A stretch of 64,000 nucleotides of DNA from Cryptomeria japonica (taxonomy: Eukaryota; Streptophyta; Pinopsida; Cupressales; Cupressaceae): assembly GCF_030272615.1 (NCBI RefSeq), contig NC_081407.1:103339897-103403896 (forward strand). Reading direction: 5' to 3'. Shown here piece by piece: positions 23,036-37,704 of this stretch (position 1 is the first letter of the stretch; every line of letters begins with the position of its first letter). Made by a program: the position numbers and the translations under genes. The notes beneath the pieces are model-generated. The model was given only the letters and a program-made list of their open reading frames with translations, was not told where the DNA came from and did not search any database.

Positions 23036-26000
23036 ACAACTATTCCAACTTAAATTTTGGTAGGTAGAGGAAGAAGAATGAAAACGACAGATAGCTTGCT
23101 AGAGAAGCTAAAGGACATTCAATCTTAGAAAAAGCCCCAAGAAAATGCTCGACTCAAGGCAATTTGATCTAACAAGTACTTTCTAATCAATGCTTCATCA
23201 TATCTAATAAATGCAACTTTGTAGGCAAATATAGTGGAAGCACCCATCTTGAGTTGCTAAATTTTCGCTCAACCACCCCAATCTATCATTTTTTAAAAAA
23301 AATTATATATTATTTTTTTCATAGAAATATATTTTTAAAATATTTATGTGATTTTTTATAAGATATTTCTATTATTTGTTTTTTCAATAATATTATTGAA
23401 AATGATAAAAAGTTAACAATGTATATTGTCTTATAATTTCAATGATGAATACAACTGTTTTATGTAACCATTCTTATATTTGTATAATTGTATAGTGCAA
23501 CATCAAATTTATTGTATATTATGGATATTTAATATTACATTAAATTATATAGAATGGGGTCTTTATTTATGACCTTTTTAATTAAAGTTGATTATCTTCA
23601 AAAGTATTTGTCATTTTTTCTTCAAAAGTATTTATCATTTTTTGAAATTTTATATAATAAGATTAAAGAGCAAATAACATGAATAACTTGATTTCTCTTC
23701 CTTATTCTTAAAGTTTTTTGTACGTGTGTATTAAACAAAGTTGATTACAAAAGAATAAGCAACCAACAAAGAAGGTTGCAAAGAAACAAAATTATATTAC
23801 ACTACAATAACAAAAGTGAAGATAACTATCACTAAGATTTGTCGAAATGGAGTTGTCATCTAGAGGGAAGGAGAATTTAAATTCTGGTAAGGTGGGAATC
23901 TTGGAATATTGTAGGAACAATGCAGATGTTGGGATAGTCGTGAGGACAAGGGGGACAAAAGGTAGTGAGGACTCTTTGATCTAGTTGATTACGAGGTATA
24001 GGAAAAATGACACACATTTTTTTAATGGCAAACCAATGTTTAGCTATCATAAAAAAAATATTAAGCTAAATCTTACATATCAAAATTTAGCTCAATGGAT
24101 GAGAATATTATTGATTAAGGTGCATTATCCTAGGAGATTTGTTAAGTGGTTATTACCTCTTTATTGGACCAAACTATACTTTGATCTTGATTGAAATTAC
24201 TTTGAAACAACTTAAAAAATCTTTAATAGGTCTAATAATCTTGATTACACTGTAAAGTTATAAGAGTATTTAATAACATGGATTGTGATAAAAAGGTTTG
24301 TTTAATGGATGATAGTTAAACTAATTGAGTTGGTAGTTTCTATGATCTATATGTTATGGGTGAATGATTTTGTTCATACACTTATGATACTTTCCAACTA
24401 TTTAAATTTGTTAAATAAAAAAAGATATGCTTTTTTCATCATGCATGTATTAAGAAATAATTGGCTTATGAGAGAACATCTTCTTGTACATAGTTCCAAC
24501 CTTTCTATGCACTACTAGAATTGTATTATACATTGGAACCATATACAAGGAGATGTATGTTTGCGATTAAGGACATCTTCCATCCCTAAATAGCACATTA
24601 GAATGTGTCTTTATCTCTTGTACAAGTGCATATTTGTGTGGCTATAATACATTGTAATAAGATGTTTGAATATTTTGATCATCTTAGTTCTATTAGGAGA
24701 TGAAGATATAGCTCTGAGACCTCATTCTCAAATCTTGACCAAGTTATATCAATTTGGATATTAAACTGGTTGATAGTAATCAAGCACTAGTTATCCCTAT
24801 GTGATTCAAATACATGACCTTACCTATGAAAGGTAGAGTCCCACATAGTGTGGGTGTTGCATGAAGGGACCTATTAAGGCTCTGTGGTTAGTATAAAAGT
24901 GCTTGGAATATGCCTTTTTCCCATCTTGGGCTCACATCAACATGTAACTTAATGGTATTGTACATTGTGGTATTTAATCATATTTAATTCAACTAATGTG
25001 GAATATATAATGTTCATATCATACTAAGATCTAATGATATCATTTATAGTTATGATGATGGTGTTTTGATTATATGTTGGTAACCAATTGTTGTTGCATA
25101 TTCACAAGTTCTATAATTTCAATAATTTGGAACTACAATTAGTAGAAGGAAGTATCTATTGTTTCCTTTATTGTATAGTCATTTCAGAGTTGTAAGAAAA
25201 AATGGATCATTTAGATTTATGTTGTTTAATTCTATCAATACAATTATAAATGATGTTAATGAAATAAAATTCTAGATTTTTATATTTGATTTGATATTAA
25301 AAATAAAAAAAATTATTTGCCTACTTTATTTTTCGTTGTTATATATGAAGTGTATGAACATCATAGTTGATGCATTTATATTTTAAGATGTCCAATGAAT
25401 CTATATTTAGCTTATATTACCTAAAATATCCAATTTAGAAAACAAGAAAAGACTGAATTTACTTAGTAATAATTATAATATAAGGGTAGATTGTAGCAGT
25501 GGAGCTCCCACTTATTCCTATAAATTTATAAAAAAAATCAAATTTCAAAAATGGGGGTAATCAAGGTGAATTAAAACACTTCAATTCCATTGATGATCTA
25601 CATGCAAATACTATTCAATTAAAATCAAATCGGTACATAAAAGTTTCATTACATTGGAAAATCTTCAACATGTAGTGTTTAAACAAATTATGTAAATTTA
25701 TAACCTTGTCTATTGTCAAAACAATTGATACATCCAAAGGTTGGCCACATTATTTTAGAACTTTTTTTTTTGTAATTATCATCAAACACATCAATATATA
25801 TGGGTAGATGTATAACATTTAAACATAAAATTCAAATTCTTATTGATAATAATGAAATTAAAGTTGAGGATATCGATCAAAATAAAAATAAATTAGTAGC
25901 TTCTCCCCATAAAAATATAAATATATCGATTCACCCCTTCCATGTGCATTAACACGATGAACCTCATCAAGTGAAAGTGGTTGATGAGGATCCTTACATT

Positions 26001-27486
26001 GCAAGTGATAATGAGTATTTTGATTTTGTTGAGAAAACTAAGGTTATACCCAGGTCTTCAAACATCAATATTATACAGCGCAATATCAAACATGATGAAG
26101 GTTGATAAAAAGTTTGCATGAAAGTGATTATTAATAGTATATCATGTGTTTGAATGACGTTTGACTTAATAGATTCAATGAACATTACAATAGAATAAGG
26201 TTCCTAAAGAAAATAAACGTGATAGAAATTAAGCCTACTTTGCGACTTCCACTTTTTAATTTTGCACTCACTTTGGTGTCTATCTATTTAGTTGTGTTTT
26301 AGAACCATGTGACATGATTTATATCCTTTCCCTAGTCACAAATAGATAAAACGTGAAGACCTATCATTAGGAACCCCTCTCAAGTAACTCAAGTTACTTT
26401 GAACACTTGAATCATCAAGGGTACTAGCATTCGTTGAGCACTAGTGTTTAGTCCCGAATATTGGGTAGACATAAGTCTATGTTTAAATTTTAAAAAATAC
26501 TATAAATTATAAATTATAAATTATTCATTCTTTAATCTTTACTACATTTTCAATGGTCTTCTTGTTTGAAAGTCAATATCGATGAATTTTATCTCCCATT
26601 CGCTAGGTTAGAATAAATTCATCATTACAAATCATTAGAATTATCTCCAACACCTAGTTGATCAATAGAAACCATTAAAATGTAAGATAACAAATAATTG
26701 TTTTGAAGACTAAAGATCTGGGAGCTTATATTATCTTCAAAACTACAATTATCTTAATTCTCTTCTGCCATCCATTCTATCATACTTTGGTCCTTGCACT
26801 TCCCTTTAGATTATTATTTTTGTCTTCTCTAAATTAAAGCCACCCCTCAAAATCCTTTCCATGAATTTCCTATTTAGATTTGAACCCTTTTTCCTATCGT
26901 TTCCCTCTCCACGGGTTCTTTTATATGACCTCTGTTTTTTTTTCCCTCCATCACTTGCACACACCACTATAGTATAGTTTTCCCTCTAGGATTTGTGTTA
27001 CCACTATGACTAGGTTGCACACCTTCAAGATTTTCATAGTCATTGTCAAGGTTGAAATAAACCATTTTAGATTAATACGGAAAACTGCACTCAACTTCAT
27101 ATCAAGATATCTTAAATTCAAAGTATCAAATTTGCATTCAACAAACAAGAGAAAAACCAATTATCCTTTGACATTGGCAACCATTTTTATAATACAACAC
27201 CCATGAGTTATCAAACAACAAAGTAGATCTATCATTTTTTTTAAATATCAAAGTTACCACATTTACACGCTGATAAATTATTCATAGAGATGGTTCATGA
27301 TCATATCCCTTTACTACATCTCCAATCGCACATCACAACATCATAGAAGATTAGTCACATGCAAACATTGAATTTATGATGTATTTGATTCTATTAGATT
27401 GATCTATTACCATCCATTGGGATATAGCTGAGAGAATATATATTAACAGAAAATACATGTTGAGTTTGAAAGACTGAAGATCTGAC
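23036..27486. other. Long AT-rich spacer
   Basis: No convincing gene. Small possible relics exist, such as a plus-strand stretch near 25960-26105 reading VKVVDEDPYIASDNEYFDFV, but they are too short to call. Around 24837 a GTCCCACATAG word followed by TATAAAA at about 24891 looks promoter-like but has no transcript unit attached. Confidence 0.4.
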
Positions 27487-28000
27487 TAAAGTCCAAAGTT
27501 AAATACAAAAATGCCCCAAAATAATGAAGGGTTGATCCAAACATTTCGACAATCCAGCAAATGAAATTGAAAAAGGCTTGAAAATAATAGATTGAACTGT
27601 TGTCAGACCTAAGAACTAAGCCTCCTAACCATCTCAAAAAGGAAAAAGAAAAAAAGAAGAGATCAACTAGCTAATGATGAAGAACCTGGAAGGAAGGAAG
27701 GATCAATTCCTTTGAGGATGAGAGGAATACGCTTGCCCCAATCAATTTGTTTTGTCTTAGGGAAGTAATCTATCACTACATCAAGTTCATCATTTCCATT
27801 TTCCCAAATCTCTTTTAGGTCTTCCTCCCAAACCAACAGTCGATCCTCTGAAGAAAATTTTGAGTAGCCATGGAAGTCAAGAAATTTTTTGATCCATTCT
27901 TCATGCTCCATCTTCGTCTACCTAAAAAGCAGCACCGAGAGGAAATTGGAGTTCCTATCAATAGTGAAACTTTTGTATTTGAAACTATGCTCGTCCTCAA
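27487..28000 (-). pseudogene. Short-domain relic S2
   Basis: Open block 27663-27911 reads MEHEEWIKKFLDFHGYSKF, then SSEDRLLVWEEDLKEIW, then VVIDYFPKTKQIDWGKRIPL. It ends at a natural-looking stop after a Ser-rich tail. The 3' flank (27487-27660) is shared with S4 at 28325-28500. Probably the last exon or C-terminus of the S1-type gene. Function unknown. Confidence 0.5.
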
Positions 28001-28097
28001 TATGACCTAAAATAATGAAGGGATGATCCAGAAATTCTGACAGTCCAAAGAAAGAAATTGAAAAAGATTGAAAATAACAGATTAAACTGCATCAGGT

Positions 28098-28340
28098 TTG
28101 AAATATAGAATTTTGACTGTTGAAATGAATGTCAATTTCCTCTGGGCGCTTTTCAGGCAGACAAAGACAAAGAGTGAAGAATGGATCGGAAAATTTCTTG
28201 ACTTCCATGGCTACTCAGAATTTTCTTCAGAGAACCGGCTGCTGGTTTGGGAGGAAGACCTAAATGAGATTTGGGAATGTGGAGGTGATGAATCTCATGT
28301 AGTGATAGATTGCTTCCCTAAACCGAAGTCCAAAGTTAAA
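28098..28340 (+). pseudogene. Short-domain relic S3, inverted
   Basis: The same domain on the opposite strand: FLWALFRQTK, EEWIGKFLDFHGYSEFSSEN, RLLVWEEDLNEIWE, VVIDCFPKPK. Then the sequence switches into the shared 3'-flank repeat (AAGTCCAAAGTTAAATA). About 85-90% identical to S2 over about 160 bp when complemented. Confidence 0.5.
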
Positions 28341-28775
28341 TATAAAAATGCCCTAAAATAATGAACGGTTGATCCAAAAATTCTGACAATCCAGAGAACA
28401 AAATTTAAGAAGGCTTGAAAATAACAGATTAAACTGTTGTTAGACCTAAGAACTAAACCTCCTAACCATCTCAAAAAAGGAAAAGAACAAAGGAAGAGAT
28501 CAACTAGCTAATGATGGAGAACTTGAAAGGAACGAAGGATCGATTCCTTTGAGGATGACAGGAATACGCTTGCCCCAATCAATTTGTTTTGGCTTAGGGA
28601 AATAATCTATCACTGCATCAGATTCATCATCTCCACATTCTCGAATCTGTTTTAGGTCTTCCTTCAAACTAGCATTTGGTCTTATAAAGCAAATTCTAAG
28701 TAGCCATGGAAGTCAATAAATTTTTTGATCCATTCTTCACTCTCTATATTTGAAAACATGCTCATATTCACATAT
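28325..28775 (-). pseudogene. Short-domain relic S4
   Basis: Direct repeat of 27487-27920, including the flank and domain. The reading frame is broken near 28660-28690 (a changed region replaces SSEDRLLVW) and the frame ends at 28741-28745. It abuts the target site of the copia element at 28781. Confidence 0.5.
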
Positions 28776-28780
28776 GTTAT

Positions 28781-29132
28781 TGAAGAAGTTGAGAAAGTAC
28801 AACTTCTGAGATCCCAAGAGAATCTGCAAGCAAAATACATGTCACAAGAGAAGATTGGAAACATAACACCAAAAAGGCCTTGAAGAAAAATATTATCATT
28901 CAGAGAGGGAATGAATAAGAAAAATTACAATACAATTCTTATGACAGGAGAATAGAAACCCTAAAGATGTGCAAACCTAAAGAAACCCTAAAGGGATAAA
29001 GAGTATTTAATAATTACAATAATTATCAAATACCTACAATATTATTAAATGCCTAAGTTTAGCTTAAGCATAGAGTATAATAGACTAATAATTAAACAAA
29101 TAATTATTATCTAATACAAGATAACTCTAACA
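28781..29132 (-). repeat. Copia I 3' LTR
   Basis: 352 bp, minus-strand TGTTAGAG...CTTCTTCA, i.e. TG...CA ends. Matches 34503-34856 with scattered substitutions and small indels. Confidence 0.92.
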
Positions 29133-29143
29133 CCCCCCCTTAA
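29133..29143 (-). other. Copia I polypurine tract
   Basis: Minus-strand AAGGGGGGG immediately before the 3' LTR; primer site for plus-strand DNA synthesis. Confidence 0.8.
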
Positions 29144-29389
29144 GATGAACTTAGGGAGTAGTTAAAAAAACTAAATGCAGGAAAACAAAAATACAACTAC
29201 AAAAGAAGGCAAAAAATTTGGGTCCCGGCAACAAAGTCTAATACAATCACAACCAAATCTCTATGAAATGGAGAAATAGAGAAAACCACATGGGAAAAAC
29301 TCTACTCCAAAAAGAGATGGGAAAAAGCATGCAAAAAAAAACATGAAGGCCTACCTCAATGAGACCCCCCAAGGACAACTTCCTTCACC

Positions 29390-30141
29390 CCAAGCATAGA
29401 GTGCAACTGAAGATAGTGCGGAGATGCAAAAGGTTTAGTGAAGATGTCAGCAACCTACTCCTCTGTAGGAATGTACTCCAAGATGAGAAAGCCATCCTGA
29501 ATCAACTGTCTGATCAAGTGCATGTGAAGCTCAATGTGTTTAGACCTTTGGTGCTCCACTAGGTTGCGAGAAAGGTGAATGGAACTCTGATTGTCACACC
29601 AAAGAATAGTGATCAGACTATCAAGAGGGAACCCAAACTCAGTCATCAACTACCGAAGCCATAAAACCTCCTGACTTGCTAACATTGTTGCTTGGTACTC
29701 AACATTTGTAGATGATAATGCAATAGCAGACTGCTTTTTGCAAGACCATGTGATAGGACCAGAACCAAGGCAAAAGACAAATCCAAAAGTAGACTTTCGA
29801 TCTTGAGCATCACCAACCCAATCTGAGTCAGTGAAGCCAACAATATGAGGGGATCCTGAAGTATAGTGAATTCCAAACTGAGTAGTGCCCCAAATGTACC
29901 TCAAAATGTGTTTGGCTGCTTGCCAATGGCTCTCATGAGGATCATGGGAGAATCGAGAGACAAGACTAACCACAAAAGAAAGATCTGGGCACGTATGTGT
30001 CAGGTACAACAAATTGCCAACCAACTGCTGATATAAGGTAGAATCCATGGAAGGTATAGAACAAGTGGGAGACAAAACAACACCTGACTGAAATGGTGTG
30101 GGTGCAGGCTTGCAAGTAAGCATGTCAAATCGGTGAAGCAT
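29390..30141 (-). pseudogene. Copia I RNase H region
   Basis: Block 29650-30141 holds the RT-RNase H connection (YQQLVGNLLYLTHTCPDLSF, HILRYIWGT) and the start of RNase H (FTDSDWVGDAQDRKSTFGF). After a stop, 29455-29649 continues with WCDNQSSIHLSRNL, HIELHMHLIRQ and LEYIPTEE, followed by VADIFTK. The order is that of plant copia RNase H. In-frame stops show it is dead. Confidence 0.85.
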
Positions 30142-30772
30142 ATCAAGAGCATACTTTTGCTAAAGTATGGAAATCCCATCAGAAGACTGAATAAACCTAT
30201 AGACCCAAAAAATAGTGTAGAAGGCCAAGATCAGTCATCTCAAACTACTCCATCAAGGCTCTCTGAATATCTTGAATCAAGGAGGATGAGCTACCAGTAA
30301 TGATAAGATCATCAACATAAAGCACAAGAATAACTATATCATCCCCCTGGTGCTGAATATATATTGTGGGATCAGAATGACAATGTGTAAAGAGTGTGGA
30401 GAGCAAGAAGGAGTCCATCTTCTCATACTAGGCCTGAGGAGCCTATTTAAGACCATATAATGAGCATCAAAGTCTGCAAAACAAAGAGGAATCCTGCACA
30501 AATCCCTAAGGCTGCTCCATATATATCTCCTCATGAAGGTCTCCATGCAAGAAATCACTCTTCACATCCATCTGAAAAATGGTCCATCCCCGTGAAGCTA
30601 CTAGAGAAAGTACAAAGTGAAAAGAATTTATATTGGCGATAGGAGCAAAGGTCTCAAAGTAATCAGTACCCTCCACCTGAGAAAACCCCTTCGCAACAAG
30701 ATGAGCCTTATACTTATTAATAGAACCATTTGCAACATACTTGGTATGGTACACCCACTTGCACCGAACCAA
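30142..30772 (-). pseudogene. Copia I reverse transcriptase
   Basis: From 30772: CKWVYHTKYVANGSINKYKA, LVAKGFSQVEGTDYFETFAP, FQMDVKSDFLHGDLHEEIYM, then several stops. The catalytic LYVDDLIITGSS is readable at about 30295-30330. YVDD is intact but the frame is broken at least four times. Confidence 0.85.
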
Positions 30773-31081
30773 CTTTCACCCTTTCAAAAGAGTACAAATA
30801 TCCCAAGTATAATTCTTCATCAAAGAAGAATACTCCTCATCCATGGCCCTATCCCACTCCGAGTGACCTCTCGCCTCTAAAAATTTCTGATCATCCGAAA
30901 TGGAATGACTCAGAAGACTAGAACCAGATGTTTGTGCATGAGTACGAAGAGTGTCAGAACGATCACCTGCCATAGAACCAGCAACATCAACTATAAATCG
31001 GGCCCACTTTGGCAAAGGTTGAGTGGTGGGTGGTGGTGGCGGCGGTGGTGGTGGTGATGGTGGACCATCATGTGCATCATC

Positions 31082-31966
31082 CTAAAAGAAGAAGGAATAC
31101 TCAAAAGATGAAGAGGGAGGATGAGGTCGTGAGGGAAAAGCTAGTGATGGAGAATCCATCTGAGGAAGGCGCTCATCAAATTGGACATCCTGCCCAAACA
31201 AGACTTCTTGGGAATTAGGATCTAACAACATGTATGCCTTAACATCCTCACAGAAGCCAACAAAAATGAGTGGTTGGCTCTTCCTCTCCATGGGTTTCCT
31301 TTGAGCATCTGGAATAAATGCCCAAGCCTCACTAACAAAAACTAGGAATGAAGAAACATCAGGCTTGACATGGGACCAAGCCTCCTCAGGAGTCAACTAG
31401 CGCAATTCCTTATGAGGAATCCGATTCTGAATATAAGTGGCACAATTAATTGCCTCAGCCCAAAAAGAAGGTTGCATATAATGTTACTGAAGCATACAAT
31501 TGGCCATCTCCCTTAGTGTTATGTTCTTTCTCTTAGCAACACCATTCTACTGAGGGGTGTGAGGAACAGATAACTGATGTTGCAAACCATGCTCTATGTA
31601 GAAATTTGTAAAACCCTGATTCACATATTCTCTCCCATTAGCTGTGTGTATCCTCTTTATAGAAAGACCAAACTGCTTCTCTACAAATGTCTTAAAGACT
31701 CGAAATGAATCAAAGACAACATACTTGTGTTTAAGAAAGTACACCCATGTACTTCTAGAGAAGTCATTAATGAAAGTGAGCACATACTTGGACCCTGAAA
31801 AAGATGGAGTCGGAAATGACATAAGATCATTGTGGATCAAATCCAAGGGTGCCTTAGCATAAGTGGCTTTGCCTATAGGAAAATGATCACGGTGATTCTT
31901 TCCCAGTGCACAACCTTGACATACACCATCAGTATAGGAGATCTGAGGGAGCCCAATAACAAGTGC
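31082..31966 (-). pseudogene. Copia I integrase
   Basis: The zinc-binding His and Cys pairs are visible (WHEHFGHV near 32020, CQGCALGK near 31910). The core has first Asp in LIHNDLMS; the second catalytic Asp is lost (HTANGREYVN where copia has TDNGGEY). The Glu region (TPQ-stop-NGVAKRKN) has a stop and Lys instead of Glu. The C-terminal part 31082-31396 keeps the GYKAY-like block (VKAYMLLDP) and ends in an acidic/Pro linker. Confidence 0.85.
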
Positions 31967-32543
31967 CTATGTGCTCATCTGTTGTAAGTATCTATAGTTG
32001 ACATGGCCAAAATGCTCATGCCAAAGTCTTCTCACTGAATCTACATGTGTTACAAGATAAACACCTGAACCATCTGGACTCTCAAAAGCCATCAAACTAG
32101 TATAACCGATAATCAGGATCAACACTGCCAATAGACACAACCAAATCAGGATCATGGAGCTCTCTAATAACCACATCATGTGGTGAGAACTCAACTATTT
32201 TACCAGAGCCACAATGAAAAATCTGATAAATAGAGAGGAGATTCATCAAAATGTCAGGAACCAAAAGAACATCTTGAAAACAACCACCTGTCAATGGAAA
32301 AGAACTTGAACCTAAAACTAAAAGTTGTGTTGAGTCACCAACTGCAATTTGTAAAGTATTATTGTGGGCAAGTGAGGTAACAAGTTGCGGTGAGTGTGTC
32401 ATGTGGTGAGAAGCCCTAGAATCAATAATCCAAGTGGATGTAGAAGGAATAACGTATGTAGAAAGAGCATGTCCTTTCCTCGTAGAAGAGGAAGATGGAG
32501 GCTGGGGAGTAGAAATATGATGTTGCTGCATCGTTGCCTCCAA
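31967..32543 (-). pseudogene. Copia I protease and gag-pre-integrase
   Basis: The protease core reads WIIDSRASHHM; the active-site triad DSG is changed to DSR. VLLVPDILMNLLSI follows as in copia proteases. The frame shifts near 32100-32190 into the gag-pre-integrase His region. Confidence 0.8.
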
Positions 32544-32559
32544 ATCCTCTAATCGTTTC

Positions 32560-33404
32560 CAACAATGAGAAATTGGATGACCTTCTTTGCCATAGAAACT
32601 GCAAAGTTCATCTGATTTCTTCTTAGCCTTGGAGGAAGACTCACTAGACTTGGAAGAGTTCTCCTATTTGGGATAGGACTTCGGTTTGGAATCAGACTTA
32701 GGTAGTGGCTTGGAGGGACGCTCACTACTAGTTGAATCCTTCTTAGGCTTTGGTTTTTGCTTCTTGTTCTCTTTAGATGTCCGAGCAACCAATGCTTTTG
32801 GCTTTGATCTTGTGATAGTGTCCAACTGAGATAGGTGAGTCTGCTCATGAGTCAAGCGATCACAAAACACATCAAAATTAGGCATGGTGAAGCATGTACC
32901 CAATGCATCCATAGTAGAATAAAGTGTGGAAGAAAATATCTGATAGGGACATCAAAGCTTAGAGAGAATCAGGTAGATACACTTTGGGTTTGTCTTATTT
33001 TTACCACAACTATGTAGGATAGATATGGTGGTTTTAAACATGTTCAGAAAGTCCTCAATGTGAAGAAAAGACTCAAGTAACAGGGAAGAGAGCTCTGCCT
33101 CAATTTGTAATGCTATGAATTCATTGACAGTACCAAAAAGAGTTTTAAATTTGGACCACATAGCCTGAGGAGTGAGCAAACCATCAAGGTGAAAAAGCAA
33201 GTTGTCAGAAATATGTAAGGAGATGACACCCATAGCCTCATCCATCTTATTTTGATGCTGAAGAATCTCAAAAGGATGTTGCAACAATGGTTGATCCACA
33301 TCCAAATAGGACCACAACCCTCTTGATCTGAGAAGCCTCGTCATATGAGCTTTCCAAAGGTGATAGTTTTGGGATCTAAGTAGCTCAACTGAAGAATCTA
33401 CCAT
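32560..33404 (-). pseudogene. Copia I gag
   Basis: Starts at 33404 (MVDSSVELLRSQNYHLWKAH), with the UBN2/gag core LTPQAMWSKFKTLFG. A stop near 32950 is followed by a Lys/Ser-rich basic linker and the zinc knuckle CSFYGKEGHPISHC, in which the second Cys is Tyr. Confidence 0.8.
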
Positions 33405-34490
33405 GTGTACTTGTAGCTGAACTTGGACCCGCTCTTGATTTTCTTTGATTTAGTGATCTTTCAGATGAGACAAAAGATGCAGAAGGGGTTTTTTTTGTTT
33501 TTTTGAGTTTAGGTGTTATGATTTTCTGATGAGTTTTCTGGAAAAGATAACTCCAAATTTGAGAAGGGCTCTCCAAGACCTTTCTAACGCCTATTCATTT
33601 TCCGAAAATGGGGTCTATTTGCCCAAGTTATGGCTCCCGAAGTGTGTAGACAAGAGCATTGACTTAGACAGAAAACAATAGGTACTAGATGAAAAAATCA
33701 ACAAATCTCACCTCCAAATCTGAGTAGAGCTCGAAAAAATCTTTCTGGCTCTTATTTGTTTTCAAAAAACTGACTCTGTTTTCCCAAGTTAAGACAAAAA
33801 AACCTCCCCCCTGTCAAAAAGCCTTGCAAGAAGCAAGAGGAGGAGAGTTGGTAGAGGTGGTTCTTTGGCTGGGCGATGGTGGAGCTTTGGGTGGCAGCGG
33901 AGGTTGGGCGGCAGCAGAGGTTGGACAGCGACAGAGATTGGGCAGCGGTCGGGCACTTTGCATTGGGCGGTGATGGCCAAGCGGAAGGTGGTTGAGTGGT
34001 TAACAAACCGATGCAACTGCTGGTTGCTGACTGTTGTGGCTATTGGATTGACCGTTGCAATTGTCGAGCTAATCGCTGCAGCTGGCGGTAGACTGTCAGC
34101 CAGTGGGCGGTAGGAGACCACCTATCATGGCGGTCTTGGAGACCATTTGTGGCTCCATAGACCGTCATGTGATGACTTGGCCTTGGCAAACCGTTAAACT
34201 GCCAAAAAATGATTTTTTGATTTTTTTTCTTGAAAAATGTGTCTGTAAGGGCCAAAATCAAAAAAATAAAATTCAGAGCTAAAGTTGTCCAAAATGGACA
34301 AATTTTATATAAAAATGGGGGGTTTTAGGTGTTCTGAGCTTGATGGTGAGGTCTATTTGAGCTCAGAATGCCCAAAAACAAAAAAGATACCCTAGATCCA
34401 AACTAAAAAACTCTTGAAAAAAAATTGAAACCCTTGCCTCCAGAGAAAATCTTCTGAAAAGAAATCAGGAACAAACAACAACAGATGTAA
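33405..34490 (-). other. Copia I untranslated leader
   Basis: About 1.1 kb between PBS and gag with a GC-rich patch (33850-34150) containing degenerate GGGCGGCAG-type repeats. Open frames on both strands across it have no coding character. Confidence 0.6.
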
Positions 34491-34502
34491 GCTCTAGTAC
34501 CA
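34491..34502 (-). other. Copia I primer-binding site
   Basis: Minus-strand TGGTACTAGAGC directly next to the 5' LTR, close to the initiator tRNA-Met complement TGGTATCAGAGC. Confidence 0.8.
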
Positions 34503-34856
34503 TGAAGAAGTTGAAAAAGTACAACTTCTAAGATCCCAAGAGAATTTGCAAGCAAAATACCTGTCACAAGAGAAGATTGGAGACATAACACAAAAAAGGC
34601 TCCGAAGAAAAAGATTATCATTCAAAGAGGGAATGAATAAGAAAAATTACAATACAATGCAATCCTTATGACATGAGAATAGAAACACTAAAGATGTGCA
34701 ACCCTAAAGAAACCCTAAAGGGATAAAGAATATTTAATAATTAGAATAATTATTAAATATCTACATTATTAAATACCTAAGTTTAGCTTAAGCGTAGTGT
34801 ATAATAGACTAATAATTAAACAAACAATTATTAGCTAATACAAGATAACTCTAACA
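34503..34856 (-). repeat. Copia I 5' LTR
   Basis: 354 bp, paired with 28781-29132. TG...CA ends. Confidence 0.92.
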
Positions 34857-34861
34857 GTTAT

Positions 34862-36870
<2,009 letters not shown>

Positions 36871-37704
36871 TGAAAGGAGCCTAAGTGTGGAATAACGCTT
36901 CTAAATGCTAAATCTAATAGGAGAGGTGATGCACAAATTTCTTACAAATTTTTAAACAATTGCAAAAGTAGATAAACACATATAAAATCAGATTTAGCAA
37001 ATGAAACCACAACACCAAATATATGTGGGAAAACGCTTTCACGAAAAAAAACCCACACTCCAAAATCCAGACCCAATTGTATTATTTAGCAACAATAACA
37101 GTTACAATACAATACACAAAGCCAATGCTCTTCAGGAGTGGTCTACAATAGATATTTCAAGAAGAATTCCAACAGCATAACAACACTTCAACTCATCTCA
37201 TACAAAACCACAAAGGCATCAACATATTTATAAAGCTCATCACAAAGTGGTATGTGCACATGGTTTCCAAAACCAAATCCGAAGAACAAGAGGTAAGTTA
37301 TGTCACAAGCATCACCTTGCTAATCCAATGACACGTTGCACATAGCAACTTCCAAAGAAACAACACCTATCTCTTCCATAACCGCCATCTTGCCAAATGC
37401 AATGTAAGTACAACATAGAAGTTACCATGACCAAATAGGTTCCTTCCTTACCTCACACCACTTGTCAAAAGTGAACTCAAATAATAAATACAATCTGCCA
37501 AAATATAACTCTCCATGACTCTTCCATTGAACTAGAAACCGCCATAATCATAATAGGACATTTAATCATAATCTCAACATAGCAACATATGACACTAGTT
37601 CCCAAAAAATAATATTAGGACTTCCAAAGTGGAATGAAAAATAAAACAAAAAATTAAATTAACAATGTTTCGACTCTAAGGTTGAGACACCTTAATCCAA
37701 ACCA
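36871..37704 (-). mobile_element. Solo LTR of outer copia (copia II)
   Basis: 834 bp, TG...CA on the minus strand, matching the 5' LTR at 62082-62877. Flanks are TAAAA (36866-36870) and CAAAA (37705-37709), and the uninterrupted homolog near 20155 has CAAAA there. This indicates a 5-bp duplication with one later change. Host repeat lies on both sides, so the internal region was removed by LTR-LTR recombination. Confidence 0.8.

Larger units (their letters stand above)
28781..34856 (-). mobile_element. Complete Ty1/copia element, decayed (copia I)
   Basis: Two LTRs (28781-29132, 34503-34856), a polypurine tract, a tRNA-Met-type PBS and gag-pro-int-RT-RNase H order on the minus strand. A perfect 5-bp target duplication GTTAT lies at 28776-28780 and 34857-34861. 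Joining the flanks restores the AT-rich repeat seen at 16840 (TTCACATATGTTATTTTTCA). Stops and lost catalytic residues throughout make it inactive. Confidence 0.93.

Noticed and set aside
24837-24897. GTCCCACATAG word with TATAAAA downstream, like a plant snRNA promoter
   Set aside because: One mismatch to the USE consensus and spacing of about 50 bases instead of about 30; no snRNA-like sequence follows.
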